Source: Archangium sp.
Lineage (GTDB): Bacteria > Myxococcota > Myxococcia > Myxococcales > Myxococcaceae
Direction of reading: 5' to 3'
Assembly: GCA_022843845.1 (NCBI GenBank)
Contig: JALHMW010000002.1
Coordinates: 246,240 to 310,239 of the forward strand
Length of the DNA: 64,000 nucleotides
In this document: piece by piece, positions 16,881-25,012 of the stretch
Layout of the letters: each line of letters opens with the position of its first letter
Position numbering within the stretch: position 1 is the stretch's first letter
The notes under the pieces: model-generated
Database searches by the model: none
The model's input: only the letters and a program-made list of their open reading frames with translations
What the model was told of the DNA's origin: nothing
Program-made: the position numbers and the translations under genes

Positions 16881-17476
16881 TGAACACTGCCGTGCTCGTC
16901 CTGAACCGGAACTTCCAGCCCATTCACGTCACGAGCGTGAAGCGGGCCATCTCGCTGCTCTATCAGGGCGTCGCGCGGGCCCTCGATGCGCAGTACCGCC
17001 AGTACGACTTTGCCGACTGGGAGCAGCTCGCCGCCGCCGCCGAGGAAGATCGAATTCACTCGGTGAACAAGTCGATTCGCGTGCCGCGGGTGCTGGTGCT
17101 GACGGCCTTCGAGAAGCTGCCTCGCACGAGGGTTCGTTTCAGCCGCATCAACATCTACGCGCGTGACGCAGACACCTGCCAGTACTGCAGCCGGCAGCTC
17201 AAGCGCAGCGATCTCAACCTCGATCACGTGGTGCCCAGATCGCAGGGCGGGCGCACCTGCTGGGAGAACGTCGTGTGCTCCTGCATCGTCTGCAACCTGC
17301 GCAAGGGCGGGCGCACGCCGGAGCAGGCAGGCATGGCGCTGCGACGGCCTCCAGTTCGCCCGAAGTGGACGCCGCTGTTCCGCAACGCGGCAAAGCCCCA
17401 AGCCTACCGTGAATGGTTGCCCTTCCTCAACGTGACCGATGCGTCGTATTGGAATGTCGAACTGAAGGACGACTGA
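16874..17476 (+). CDS. HNH endonuclease family protein, copy 2
   Basis: 200 residues from ATG 16874; ATG 16880, which overlaps the selA stop, is the alternative. A GAGGAG site lies six bases before 16874. The HNH core is around residues 95-145: YARDADTCQYCSRQ, LDHVVPRSQGGRT, WENVVCSCIVCNLRKGGRTP, with the two zinc CxxC pairs and the metal-site DH. It is clearly a paralogue of the gene at 14714, with the same VLNR(N/S)(F/Y)QP start and the same RVRFSR(I/E)N linker, but it carries an extra segment near residues 40-60. It lies four bases before the MinD-like gene, in a likely operon with selA. Confidence 0.88.
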   Translation: MLMNTAVLVLNRNFQPIHVTSVKRAISLLYQGVARALDAQYRQYDFADWEQLAAAAEEDRIHSVNKSIRVPRVLVLTAFEKLPRTRVRFSRINIYARDADTCQYCSRQLKRSDLNLDHVVPRSQGGRTCWENVVCSCIVCNLRKGGRTPEQAGMALRRPPVRPKWTPLFRNAAKPQAYREWLPFLNVTDASYWNVELKDD

Positions 17477-17480
17477 TTCC

Positions 17481-18458
17481 ATGTCTGAGAACGAGGCGCT
17501 CGATGAGGGCGCGGTCATCGAGTTTCCACGTCAGAAGAGCCAGGGCCGGTCGCGAACGCGCGCGCGTCGAGTCGTCGCGATCGGCGGCGGGAAGGGCGGC
17601 ATCGGCAAGTCGCTCGTCTCGGCGAACCTGGGCATCGCGCTCGCGGAGCGGGGCTCGAAGGTCGTCCTGGTGGACGCCGATCTCGGTGGCGCCAACCTGC
17701 ACACCTGCCTCGGCGTCGCGCAGCCCCGGGTCAGTTTGTCGGACTTCATCGAGCGGCGCGTCGAGCGCCTCGAAGACGTCGTGGTGGCGACGGGCATCGA
17801 GCGCCTCGAGCTGATCTCGGGCGCGATGGATGATCTCGACGCGGCGAACCCGAAGCACTCCCAGAAGTCGAAGCTGCTGCGGCACCTCAAGACGCTCGAC
17901 GTCGACTACGTGCTGCTCGATCTCGGCGCCGGCACCAGCTTCAACGTGCTCGACTTCTTCCTGATCGCCGACATCGGCGTGGTGGTGATGCTGCCCGAGC
18001 CCACCTCGATCGAGAACGCCTACCGCTTCATCAAGGCCGCGTTCTTCCGGAGGCTGCAGACCCTGGCGCCCGACGACGACTTCGCTTCGATCGTCGCGCG
18101 CGCCCTGGCGCCACGGGAGGGGCAGGCGCCGATGACGCCGCTCGACGTGGTGGCCGAGCTGCGGAAGACGAACGTGGAGTCCGCCGCCCGGCTCGAGCAC
18201 GCGCTGGCGGGTTTTTCCCCGTGGATTCTGGTGAACCAGGCCCGCACCCGAGGAGACTTCGACATCGGCCCGACCGTGGTGAGCGCCTGGAAGAAGTTCT
18301 TCGGGCTCGAGCTCGGGTCGCTGGGTTCGGTGCCCCACGATGAGGCCGTCTGGCAGGCCGTTCGGGCCCGTCAGCCGGTGGTTCGAGCCTTCCCGCAGAG
18401 CGCAGCCGCCACCGGCTTGTTGCGAGTCGCGGAAAACCTGATTGCATTGGAACGGTGA
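17481..18458 (+). CDS. MinD/FlhG-type P-loop ATPase
   Basis: 325 residues. After about 30 basic residues comes the deviant Walker A motif GGGKGGIGKSLVS, then the switch I region VDADLGGANLH and Walker B-like YVLLDLGAGTS. This is the ParA/MinD superfamily, and DADLGGANLHTCLG is closest to the FlhG/MinD2 branch. No C-terminal amphipathic membrane helix like that of MinD is obvious. Such ATPases place proteins at defined sites (poles, flagella, motility or secretion machines). The target is unknown here, but the partner may be the downstream DnaJ/HTH fusion, whose GTG start overlaps this stop by four bases. Confidence 0.9.
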   Translation: MSENEALDEGAVIEFPRQKSQGRSRTRARRVVAIGGGKGGIGKSLVSANLGIALAERGSKVVLVDADLGGANLHTCLGVAQPRVSLSDFIERRVERLEDVVVATGIERLELISGAMDDLDAANPKHSQKSKLLRHLKTLDVDYVLLDLGAGTSFNVLDFFLIADIGVVVMLPEPTSIENAYRFIKAAFFRRLQTLAPDDDFASIVARALAPREGQAPMTPLDVVAELRKTNVESAARLEHALAGFSPWILVNQARTRGDFDIGPTVVSAWKKFFGLELGSLGSVPHDEAVWQAVRARQPVVRAFPQSAAATGLLRVAENLIALER

Positions 18459-19975
18459 AGTCGTTTCAGGCGCAGACATTCTACGAGCTGCTCGAGGTGT
18501 CGGTCGGCGCTGGCGACGGAGACATTCGTTCTGCCTTCGAGCGCCTCGCGCGGCTCTACGCTGAAGATCAGGTCGCGCTGTACGGGTTGATCGACGAAGG
18601 CCGCGCCCGCGCGCTGAGGGGCCGTCTCAAGGAAGCGGCCGACACGCTGCTCGATGCCGAGCGCCGCGCGACCTACGACGCGGGGCTGGGCCTTCCGCCG
18701 CGAGAGGTGCCGAAGCGCCCAGCGCCGGCTCCCTCGACGACGCCCCGTGCCTCGGCGCCGGTGGGGTGGGCCGGCTCGTACGCGTTCGTCAGCCCGACGG
18801 TCGCGGTGAGCGCTCCGGTTGCGACCTCGTTCAGCTACACGATCGCCGCGCCCGTGACGGCGCAAGCTCGTCCTTCCGCGCCGGTCGCTCCGAAGGCGAT
18901 CGAGGTCCCGGTCCCCACGGTGGCGGAGCCTGCAGAGCCCGAAGTTCGTGTGGAGGTGGTCCAGCCCGCGGTGGCTGCGGCGGTCGTCGTGTCGCCGCCG
19001 GTCGAGCCCACAGCGCTCGTCGCGCCTGCTCCTGCCGCTGAGCCGTCGTCACCGGTGTCCGTGGCGCAAATCGCAGCGACCCCGAGTCAGGCCGCTGCGC
19101 CGCCGGTTGTCGCGCGCCTCGAGGCGGTTGCTCCCGTCCCGCGCGAGCCACCGTCGCCGATGATTCCCAGCGCGGTCGTGGTGCCTGTGCGCGCGGAGCC
19201 GACCGCTGGTGCTCCGACCGAGCCACCGTCGCCGGTCCCCAGCGCGGCCGTGGTGGCTGCGCGCCCGGAGCCGACCGCTGCTGCGCCGACCGAGCCACCG
19301 TCGCCGATTCCCAGCGCGGTCGTGGTGCCTGTACGCGCTGAGTCGACCGCTTCTGCGCCGAGTGAGGCACCGTCGCCGACCGCTCCTGCGCCGAGCGAGC
19401 CTTCCATTGCCGTCGCCACTGAGCCGCCCGCAGCCGCACCCGAACGCATCGCAGAGCCGGCCGACCCTGCGTCGACGACGCCCTCAGTCGCCGTTGCGCA
19501 CCCAGCTGAGCCGCCTGCGGTTCCTGCCGTGGTGAATGTGGCGCCATCTGCGCCTGCCCAGCTCATCGCTCCCGCGCTCGCCGAACCCGAAGAGGTGAGG
19601 GCGGCACCGCCTGTCGATGACGAGAGCCCAGGGAGCGCGATCGTTGCCACCCGGCCCTACGCCCCACGCGAGTACCGGCCGCCAGAGCGCGCGAGGCCCT
19701 ACGAGGTGCCCGCTGGGGTCGAGTTCAACGGCGATCTGCTGCGACAGGTCCGTATGGCGAGGGGCTTGTCGCTCCTTCAGGTCGCTGAGCGGACCCGCAT
19801 CGGTGTCAGGCACCTCGAGAACCTCGAGAACGACCGGTACGAGCAGCTCCCCGTCGCCGTCTACCTCCGGGGCATGCTGATGAGCCTCGCGCGCGAGCTC
19901 GGCCTCGACGGGATCAGGGTGTCGAAAAGCTATTTGACCTTCGTCGAAGCGCACCTCTCGAAGTCGAAAGGTTGA
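18455..19975 (+). CDS. DnaJ-like N-terminus, Pro/Ala linker, RodZ-type HTH C-terminus
   Basis: 506 residues from GTG, overlapping the upstream stop (GTGA). Residues 1-75 look like a J-type domain (FYELLEVSVGAGDGDIRSAFERLARLY...RRATYDAGL) but there is no HPD tripeptide, so Hsp70 stimulation is unlikely. Residues 85-400 are a low-complexity Pro/Ala/Val linker containing 24-residue repeats. Residues 415-500 are a Cro/RodZ-type helix-turn-helix (LLRQVRMARGLSLLQVAERTRIGVRHLENLENDRYEQLPVAVYLRGML; see RodZ/HTH_25). No TM segment is visible, unlike RodZ. It is likely an adaptor rather than a classical regulator, and coupling to the MinD-like ATPase suggests a localisation role. This is inference. Confidence 0.85.
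   Translation: MKSFQAQTFYELLEVSVGAGDGDIRSAFERLARLYAEDQVALYGLIDEGRARALRGRLKEAADTLLDAERRATYDAGLGLPPREVPKRPAPAPSTTPRASAPVGWAGSYAFVSPTVAVSAPVATSFSYTIAAPVTAQARPSAPVAPKAIEVPVPTVAEPAEPEVRVEVVQPAVAAAVVVSPPVEPTALVAPAPAAEPSSPVSVAQIAATPSQAAAPPVVARLEAVAPVPREPPSPMIPSAVVVPVRAEPTAGAPTEPPSPVPSAAVVAARPEPTAAAPTEPPSPIPSAVVVPVRAESTASAPSEAPSPTAPAPSEPSIAVATEPPAAAPERIAEPADPASTTPSVAVAHPAEPPAVPAVVNVAPSAPAQLIAPALAEPEEVRAAPPVDDESPGSAIVATRPYAPREYRPPERARPYEVPAGVEFNGDLLRQVRMARGLSLLQVAERTRIGVRHLENLENDRYEQLPVAVYLRGMLMSLARELGLDGIRVSKSYLTFVEAHLSKSKG
19145..19363 (+). repeat. Three tandem 72-75-bp repeats in the Pro/Ala linker
   Basis: Units begin at 19145, 19220 and 19292, each opening with GAGCCACCGTCGCC (EPPSP) and encoding forms of PSAVVVPVRAEPTA plus a short Ala/Thr/Pro end. 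A partial fourth starts at 19364. They are in frame and imperfect, so linker length probably varies between strains. Confidence 0.8.
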
Positions 19976-20007
19976 CCCGGGCGCTGATCGCCGGAAAGCT
20001 CTGTGCC

Positions 20008-20271
20008 ATGACTGATGAAGAACGGATGAAGGCGATGCGTCTGGCCCGTGCCATCGCTTCGGACATCTCCCTCTACAACGAGGCGAAGATCATCCAGGGC
20101 ATCGAGCAGGACCGGCTGTTCGACGTCTTGCGCGACGAGATCGAGGAAGGCCGCGAGCTGTTCAAGACCCGCGTCAGCTCCGAGATCTTCACCCGCACCA
20201 ACTTCTTCGATCGCGCGATCGTCGACATCGTGATCAAGCCGAAGGGCCACGTGAAGTCGAAGATCTGGTGA
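20008..20271 (+). CDS. Small conserved-looking hypothetical protein
   Basis: 87 residues from ATG 20008; the track start 19972 overlaps the previous gene and adds an atypical leader. It is charged and mostly helical: MTDEERMKAMRLARAIASDI, then a central EQDRLFDVLRDEIEEG helix and a basic end (IKPKGHVKSKIW). No membrane segment or known motif is seen. Its stop overlaps the GTG start of the pseudouridine synthase gene by four bases, so it is translated as part of the same operon. Function is not recognised. Confidence 0.75.
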   Translation: MTDEERMKAMRLARAIASDISLYNEAKIIQGIEQDRLFDVLRDEIEEGRELFKTRVSSEIFTRTNFFDRAIVDIVIKPKGHVKSKIW

Positions 20272-21185
20272 CTCGCAGCACCGTCGACGCCACCGCCGCC
20301 GATCGGGGAGAGCGCTACGATCGCTTCCTCGCGGGGCGGCTGACCGAGCTCAGCCGTTCTCGAATTCAAGGGCTGATCGACGACGGCCACGTGACGGTCG
20401 AGTCGGTCGCCATCAAGGCCTCGGGGCGGGTGCAGGGCGCCGAGCGGATCGTCGTCGAGGTCCCCGACGCCACGCCCGCCGAGCCGCAGGCCGAAGCATT
20501 GCCGTTGACGATTCTGTACCAGGACCGCGACGTGCTGGTCGTCGACAAGGCCGCCGGCATGGTCGTGCACCCCGGTGCAGGGCACCACGACGGCACCCTG
20601 GTGAACGCGCTCCTGCATCACGTGACCGACCTCAAAGGCGTCGGGGGCGAGCTGCGGCCTGGCATCGTGCATCGCCTCGACAAGGACACCTCGGGCGTCA
20701 TCGTCATCGCCAAGCACGAGCGGGCCCTGACGGCGCTGCAGAAGGCGTTCGCCTCGCGTGAGGTCGAGAAGGTGTACCTGGCCATCGTCGCCGGCGAGCC
20801 ACCCGACGAGGGTACGTTTCGCACGCTGCACACCAGGCACCCGGTTCACCGCATGCGCTTCACGGGGCGGCTCAAGACGGGGAAGTCGGCGGTGACGCAC
20901 TACCGCGTGAAGGAGCGCCTCGCCGGCGCCGCGCTGGTCGAGATCACCCTCGAGACCGGGCGCACCCACCAGATCCGCATGCACTTCTCAGAGGCTGGCT
21001 TCCCGCTGCTCGCTGACGAGCTCTACGGCACGCGCAGCTCGTCGAAGCTGACGGCCGCGCCGCGCCTCGCCCTTCACGCGCATCGGCTCGCCTTCGCGCA
21101 CCCGAAGACCGGGAAGCCCGTGTCGGTCACCTCACCGCTCCCGGCCGATCTGGCGCGCGCAGTGAAGACGCTCCGCCGGCGCTAG
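20268..21185 (+). CDS. RluA/RluD-family 23S rRNA pseudouridine synthase
   Basis: 305 residues from GTG. An S4 RNA-binding domain occupies residues 10-70 (YDRFLAGRLTELSRSRIQGLIDDGHV). The catalytic domain has the RluA-family motif HRLDKDTSGV with the catalytic Asp near residue 140, plus EKVYLAIVAG and ETGRTHQIRMH. By length and S4 domain it is closest to RluD, which modifies U1911/1915/1917 of 23S rRNA helix 69. RluC is possible, so no gene symbol is given. It ends the plus-strand run from selA and overlaps the convergent HD-GYP-like gene by four bases. Confidence 0.92.
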   Translation: MTRSTVDATAADRGERYDRFLAGRLTELSRSRIQGLIDDGHVTVESVAIKASGRVQGAERIVVEVPDATPAEPQAEALPLTILYQDRDVLVVDKAAGMVVHPGAGHHDGTLVNALLHHVTDLKGVGGELRPGIVHRLDKDTSGVIVIAKHERALTALQKAFASREVEKVYLAIVAGEPPDEGTFRTLHTRHPVHRMRFTGRLKTGKSAVTHYRVKERLAGAALVEITLETGRTHQIRMHFSEAGFPLLADELYGTRSSSKLTAAPRLALHAHRLAFAHPKTGKPVSVTSPLPADLARAVKTLRRR

Positions 21186-22498
21186 ATGAGCCCGATCGAC
21201 ATCGACTGCTGACGCTTGGTGAGCACCTTGATCGGCTGAATCGCCATGACGCGCATGAAGATGCGGAGCAGGTCGGGATCGAACTTGTTGCGCATCTCGG
21301 TCCACATCAGCATCAGCGCGACCTCGGGGCCGTATGAGTCGCGGAACGCGCGCTTCGACGTCAACGCGTCGTAGGTGGCGCAGATCGAGATGATCTTCGC
21401 GTAGAGCCCCAGGTTCGCCTTGGGGATGATCATCTGGATGTTGCCCTGCCCGTCGCGCACGGCGGTGCCGAACTCGACCTTGTGCTCGAAGGTCGTCACC
21501 AGGCGCAGCAGGGTGGAGCGGTTGATGGCCTTCTCGCGGAGGATGTTTCGCACCGAGACCAGCGGGGCACGTGCGACGATCGCCTTCTCTTCGGGCGTGA
21601 GCGCCCCGCGCTTGCTGAGCACTTTGTCCGGCACCGTGCCCATGCCGGCGTCGTGGAAGAGGGCCACGTAGCCGAGGTCGCGCAGCTGGGGCTTGGTGAG
21701 GCCGAGCTCGTTCCCGAACACCACCGACATCAGGCACGTGTTCACCTGGTGGTACGCGAGGTACTCGCTGTCGGTGCGCGTGGTGGTGAGCCCGAGGAAG
21801 TGGGTGCGGTGGTCCATCGAGATGTCGACGAAGTCCTGCAGAATGCGCATCGCCTTCGACGTGTTCAGTGGCTTGTCGTCGCGCAGTGACTCCATGTACT
21901 TCTTGGTGAAGAAGATCGCGCGGCCGTAGCAGGTGAGCGCGTACTTCTTTCGATCGAGCTTGGCGTCGCTCTCGTCCTTCTCGTTCTCGAGCTTGTCTTT
22001 CAGCTTCGACCACTTCGCCAACTTCATCGACACGAGCTTCTTCCCCGCCGTGCCGTCCGCGTCGGCCATGTCGAGCTGCTCTTTGGAGAAGATCCAGATG
22101 AAGTTCTTCAGCTCGGGCACGGTGACGGTGCGCAGCATGTTGAAGCCGGCGACGTCTTTCGCGCGCAGCTCGTCGAGCAGGTAGCGGACGTTGTCGAGCG
22201 AGGCCATGTCGACCTTCACCAGCATGCCGTTCAGGTAGAACGACTGCTTCACGCCGATCAGGTCGAGCTTCCCCTCCTTGCGGATGATCTGGTTGATCGT
22301 GTCCTGGAGCTGGGTGAGCGGCTTGTCGAACACCGCGTTGTCGGGGTCGTACATCTTCACCGAGCGCACCAGCATGTAGAGCGCCGAGACGAGCGTGCGC
22401 GCCATGCCCTGGAGCTTCTCGCTGTGCTCGCGCCCGTAGGTGTCGAGCATCTCGCTGTCGCTGCTCGAGGCCTTGGTGATCTGAAGATTGTCGGCCAT
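21182..22498 (-). CDS. Degenerate HD-GYP-type protein
   Basis: 438 residues. The C-terminal half resembles an HD-GYP phosphodiesterase: DLGYVALFHDAGMGTVPDKVLSKRGALTPEE gives the HD pair, and ICATYDALTSKRAFRD is a family hallmark. The HPxxG segment and the HHExxDGxGYP loop are not recognisable (TFEHKVEFG stands where they should be). Several metal ligands are therefore missing, and cyclic-di-GMP hydrolysis is doubtful. The N-terminal half (1-220) is helical and shared in style with the upstream HEAT gene, for example the phrase VRSVKMYDPDNAVF beside KMIGMYRHNESKYG. It follows the HEAT gene by five bases and is the last gene of the minus-strand run. Confidence 0.8.
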   Translation of the reverse strand: MADNLQITKASSSDSEMLDTYGREHSEKLQGMARTLVSALYMLVRSVKMYDPDNAVFDKPLTQLQDTINQIIRKEGKLDLIGVKQSFYLNGMLVKVDMASLDNVRYLLDELRAKDVAGFNMLRTVTVPELKNFIWIFSKEQLDMADADGTAGKKLVSMKLAKWSKLKDKLENEKDESDAKLDRKKYALTCYGRAIFFTKKYMESLRDDKPLNTSKAMRILQDFVDISMDHRTHFLGLTTTRTDSEYLAYHQVNTCLMSVVFGNELGLTKPQLRDLGYVALFHDAGMGTVPDKVLSKRGALTPEEKAIVARAPLVSVRNILREKAINRSTLLRLVTTFEHKVEFGTAVRDGQGNIQMIIPKANLGLYAKIISICATYDALTSKRAFRDSYGPEVALMLMWTEMRNKFDPDLLRIFMRVMAIQPIKVLTKRQQSMSIGLI

Positions 22499-22503
22499 GG
22501 CGG

Positions 22504-24294
22504 TCAGGCCTCCTTGTCGGCGCTACCGAAGAGCGCCTTGCGAACCCGGCCGAGGTGTCGCTTCGCGTGGTTGGTGACTTCCGGAGGCTGCGACTTGTCG
22601 TCGATGACCTCCTGCAGCAGCTTGGCCGTCTGGATGTTGCAGGCACCGCCGAGGCCGGCCACCGCGAGAATCTTGTCCTGCTTGACCTTCTCCTTGTTGA
22701 AGAGCCCGCCCTTCACCTGGAGCAACTGCGTGAAGTACGCGAGCGCCCCGTTCACGCCGGTCGAGCCGATCGCGGCGTAGATCGCCTCGTGCTCCTCGGC
22801 GGAGCGCTTCTCGAACTTCGGGTCCTTCACCAGCTTCATCAGGTCGAGGAACGCCTTCTCTCGATCGAACTCGGGCAACACGCGCGCGGCCTGAATTCGG
22901 ACCTGCTGGGTGTCATCTTCGAGCATCGCCGCGATCATCTTGCGCGCCTCACCCGTGCGGCCACGCGCGATGATGCCCATCACCTCGAGCTTGACCGCGA
23001 GGTTCCTGGACTTCAGCACCGTGGCAAAGAAGCGGATCTTGTCGGGGTGGTTGGAGCGATCGAGCACGTAGATCATGTCGCGCACGATCTGGGGCTTGTC
23101 GCTCTGAAGGCGGTTGACGAACGGGTCTGGCAACTCCTTCGCGAAGGGAATCAGCACGTCGCAGAGCAACACGCGGTTCTCTGGCAGCTCGATGACCTCG
23201 AGCGCATCGAGCCACAGCGGCACGGACTCGGGCCCGAGGTTCGAGAGGTAGCGCACGATCTCCTGGGGGTTCTTCAGCCGCGTCGTCTTGATGATGTCGG
23301 CGACGCGATTGACGCGCGTCTCTTCGCCCATGTGCGAGACGAAGTTGCGCAGGAGCCGGCCGACGGCGCTGTCCGAGCCGAGGCGCTGCTCCATGGCCTT
23401 CAGCTTGAGGACGACCTGGTTGATGATCGTGAAGTCTTCCTGCAGCAGCATCGCGTCGAGCAGCTGGGTGAACATGTCGGTGAGGAGCTCGGCGTCGTCG
23501 ACGCCGCTCTCGACGACCTGGAAGACGGCGCTGATGAGCTTGGGGAAGAGCCGCTGGTTCTCTTCGTCGTGCACGTCCTTCTGCATGCGCGCCTTGAAGG
23601 TCGGGTCGGCGGTGACGCCGGTGATCACGACGCCACGCATCTGCTCGACGTTGTCGAGCTTCATCTCGAGATCTTCTTCGGTGACGCGGGCGAAACGAAG
23701 AAAGTCTTCGCTGGCCGTGCGCAGGCGGCGCTGCAGGTAATCGACGACCTTGTCGACCTCGACCTGGACCTCCTCCTCGGAGAACTCGTCCATGCGGAAG
23801 CCTTCGACCATGATGTATTCGAAGTTCGGCATCTGGGCCCGCCACAGCTGGGCGTTGATGTCCTCCGCGCCGCGATCGGGGTCCGACAACGAGATGGTCG
23901 TGAAGGCCGTGAGCTCCTCGACGGTGAAGCCCGGCCGGAAGATGAGCTGGCGAATGCCGTCCTTGAAGAACTTGTACGGAAGCTGGCTGTCTTCGCTGAA
24001 CAGATCCTGTTTGTGCAGTTGGAAGTTGGTGAGGTCGACCTTCAGCTGAAGCGGGCCGAACTCCTCGTGGTACGCGACGATCGCCGCGTGCGCCTTCATC
24101 AGGTACTCGCCGTATTTCGACTCGTTGTGGCGGTACATGCCAATCATCTTGATGCCCTTGAGCAGGTGGTACGCCACGCTGCGGGCGACCTCGACCTGGC
24201 GCTTGAGCTTCGGGTCCGACATCGGGTCGGCCGGCGCTTCAGGGACGTTCGACACGGGGGGCGCGAGAGACGGCCGCGCAGCTGGAGAAGCCAT
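22504..24294 (-). CDS. HEAT-repeat protein
   Basis: 596 residues with no signal peptide. A Pro-rich start is followed by a helical N-terminal domain (30-180; KGIKMIGMYRHNESKY, then a beta stretch LQLKVDLTNFQLHKQDL). This module resembles the first half of the downstream HD-GYP-like protein. Residues 250-590 are HEAT-type helical repeats (for example LAVKLEVMGIIARGRTGEARKMIAAMLEDDTQQVRIQAARVLPEF). Such proteins act as binding scaffolds. The five-base gap to the HD-GYP-like gene and the shared N-terminal style suggest that the two proteins work together. The binding partner is unknown. Confidence 0.8.
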   Translation of the reverse strand: MASPAARPSLAPPVSNVPEAPADPMSDPKLKRQVEVARSVAYHLLKGIKMIGMYRHNESKYGEYLMKAHAAIVAYHEEFGPLQLKVDLTNFQLHKQDLFSEDSQLPYKFFKDGIRQLIFRPGFTVEELTAFTTISLSDPDRGAEDINAQLWRAQMPNFEYIMVEGFRMDEFSEEEVQVEVDKVVDYLQRRLRTASEDFLRFARVTEEDLEMKLDNVEQMRGVVITGVTADPTFKARMQKDVHDEENQRLFPKLISAVFQVVESGVDDAELLTDMFTQLLDAMLLQEDFTIINQVVLKLKAMEQRLGSDSAVGRLLRNFVSHMGEETRVNRVADIIKTTRLKNPQEIVRYLSNLGPESVPLWLDALEVIELPENRVLLCDVLIPFAKELPDPFVNRLQSDKPQIVRDMIYVLDRSNHPDKIRFFATVLKSRNLAVKLEVMGIIARGRTGEARKMIAAMLEDDTQQVRIQAARVLPEFDREKAFLDLMKLVKDPKFEKRSAEEHEAIYAAIGSTGVNGALAYFTQLLQVKGGLFNKEKVKQDKILAVAGLGGACNIQTAKLLQEVIDDKSQPPEVTNHAKRHLGRVRKALFGSADKEA

Positions 24295-24378
24295 TCGCCG
24301 AGTCTACCGAACCGCTGCAGTCTCGCTCGTTCGTGGTGCACGCCGAACGACGAGGGGTGCGACTTCTGCCCACCCGGC

Positions 24379-24792
24379 TCAGCGGATCGCGTCTCGCAAG
24401 CGGCGCGTGAGCACCTTGATGATGCCCATCGCGATCTCGGGCTTCTCGGTCATGATCTCCTGGAAGTCCTCACGGGTGATCTTCAGCATCGCGGTCTCGG
24501 TGAGGGCGGTGACGGTGGCCGAGCGCGGCGCCGCGTCGAGGATCGCCATCTCTCCGAAGCACTCGCGCTCGCCCAGCTCGGCGATGACGCGGTCTTGCTT
24601 GTGGACGCGCACCTTGCCGTCGATCACCAGGTACAGCGCGTCGCCCGACTCTCCCTCTGCGAAGATCTCGTCACCCTGATCGCGCCGCTCCTCGCTCGAG
24701 ATCAAGGCGACGGCCGTCAGATCCTCGCCGGGAATCTGGGAGAACAGGTCGATCGACTTCAGGAAGAGCACCTTCTCGACGGTGGAGATCAT
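24379..24792 (-). CDS. Cyclic-nucleotide-binding domain protein
   Basis: 137 residues from ATG 24792 (MISTVEKVLFLKSIDLFSQI). The whole protein is one CRP-type cNMP-binding fold: LFSQIPGEDLTAVA, GDEIFAEGESGDALYLVIDGKVRVHK, and the phosphate-binding cassette ERECFGEMAILDAAPRSATV, whose Glu and Arg (FGEMA...RSA) are intact. There is no DNA-binding HTH, so it senses cAMP or cGMP by partner binding. It lies just downstream of the NTT-HEAT transporter gene, and fused NTT-HEAT-cNMP proteins are known to me from memory; here the sensor is a separate chain. A TATGCT -10 element 26-31 bases before the ATG suggests it also has its own promoter. Confidence 0.9.
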   Translation of the reverse strand: MISTVEKVLFLKSIDLFSQIPGEDLTAVALISSEERRDQGDEIFAEGESGDALYLVIDGKVRVHKQDRVIAELGERECFGEMAILDAAPRSATVTALTETAMLKITREDFQEIMTEKPEIAMGIIKVLTRRLRDAIR

Positions 24793-25012
24793 TGAGCGCT
24801 GGCGGGCGGGAGAGCATAGCGCGCGCCTTGAGGAGTGCACCGCCCTCGATCGCCGGCTCGAGAACGGCCACACGAGCGCGTCATGGCCGTGAAGCCGGGC
24901 GCCCGACGTCCTGGCGGTCTGCGTCGCCCAGCTCGCGACGCGCTCGTTCGCAACTCGAGGCTGTCGGTCTCCGCGGGCGCTGGTCGACGACGGGGCCCGA
25001 CTCGAGCTGCCG
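24793..25012. other. Non-coding gap between transporter and cNMP-binding genes
   Basis: 220 bases with no supported gene. The only notable element is minus-strand TATGCT (24813-24818), a probable -10 for the cNMP-binding gene, without a clear TTG -35. Confidence 0.4.

Noticed and set aside
14714-17476. HNH genes as parts of a restriction or defence system
   Set aside because: No methyltransferase, helicase or other defence gene is adjacent; both sit in housekeeping context with selA and a MinD-like ATPase.
17481-18458. Flagellar FlhG assignment for the MinD-like ATPase
   Set aside because: No flagellar gene (FlhF, FliA or others) is nearby and many myxobacteria lack flagella, so it is left as MinD/FlhG type.
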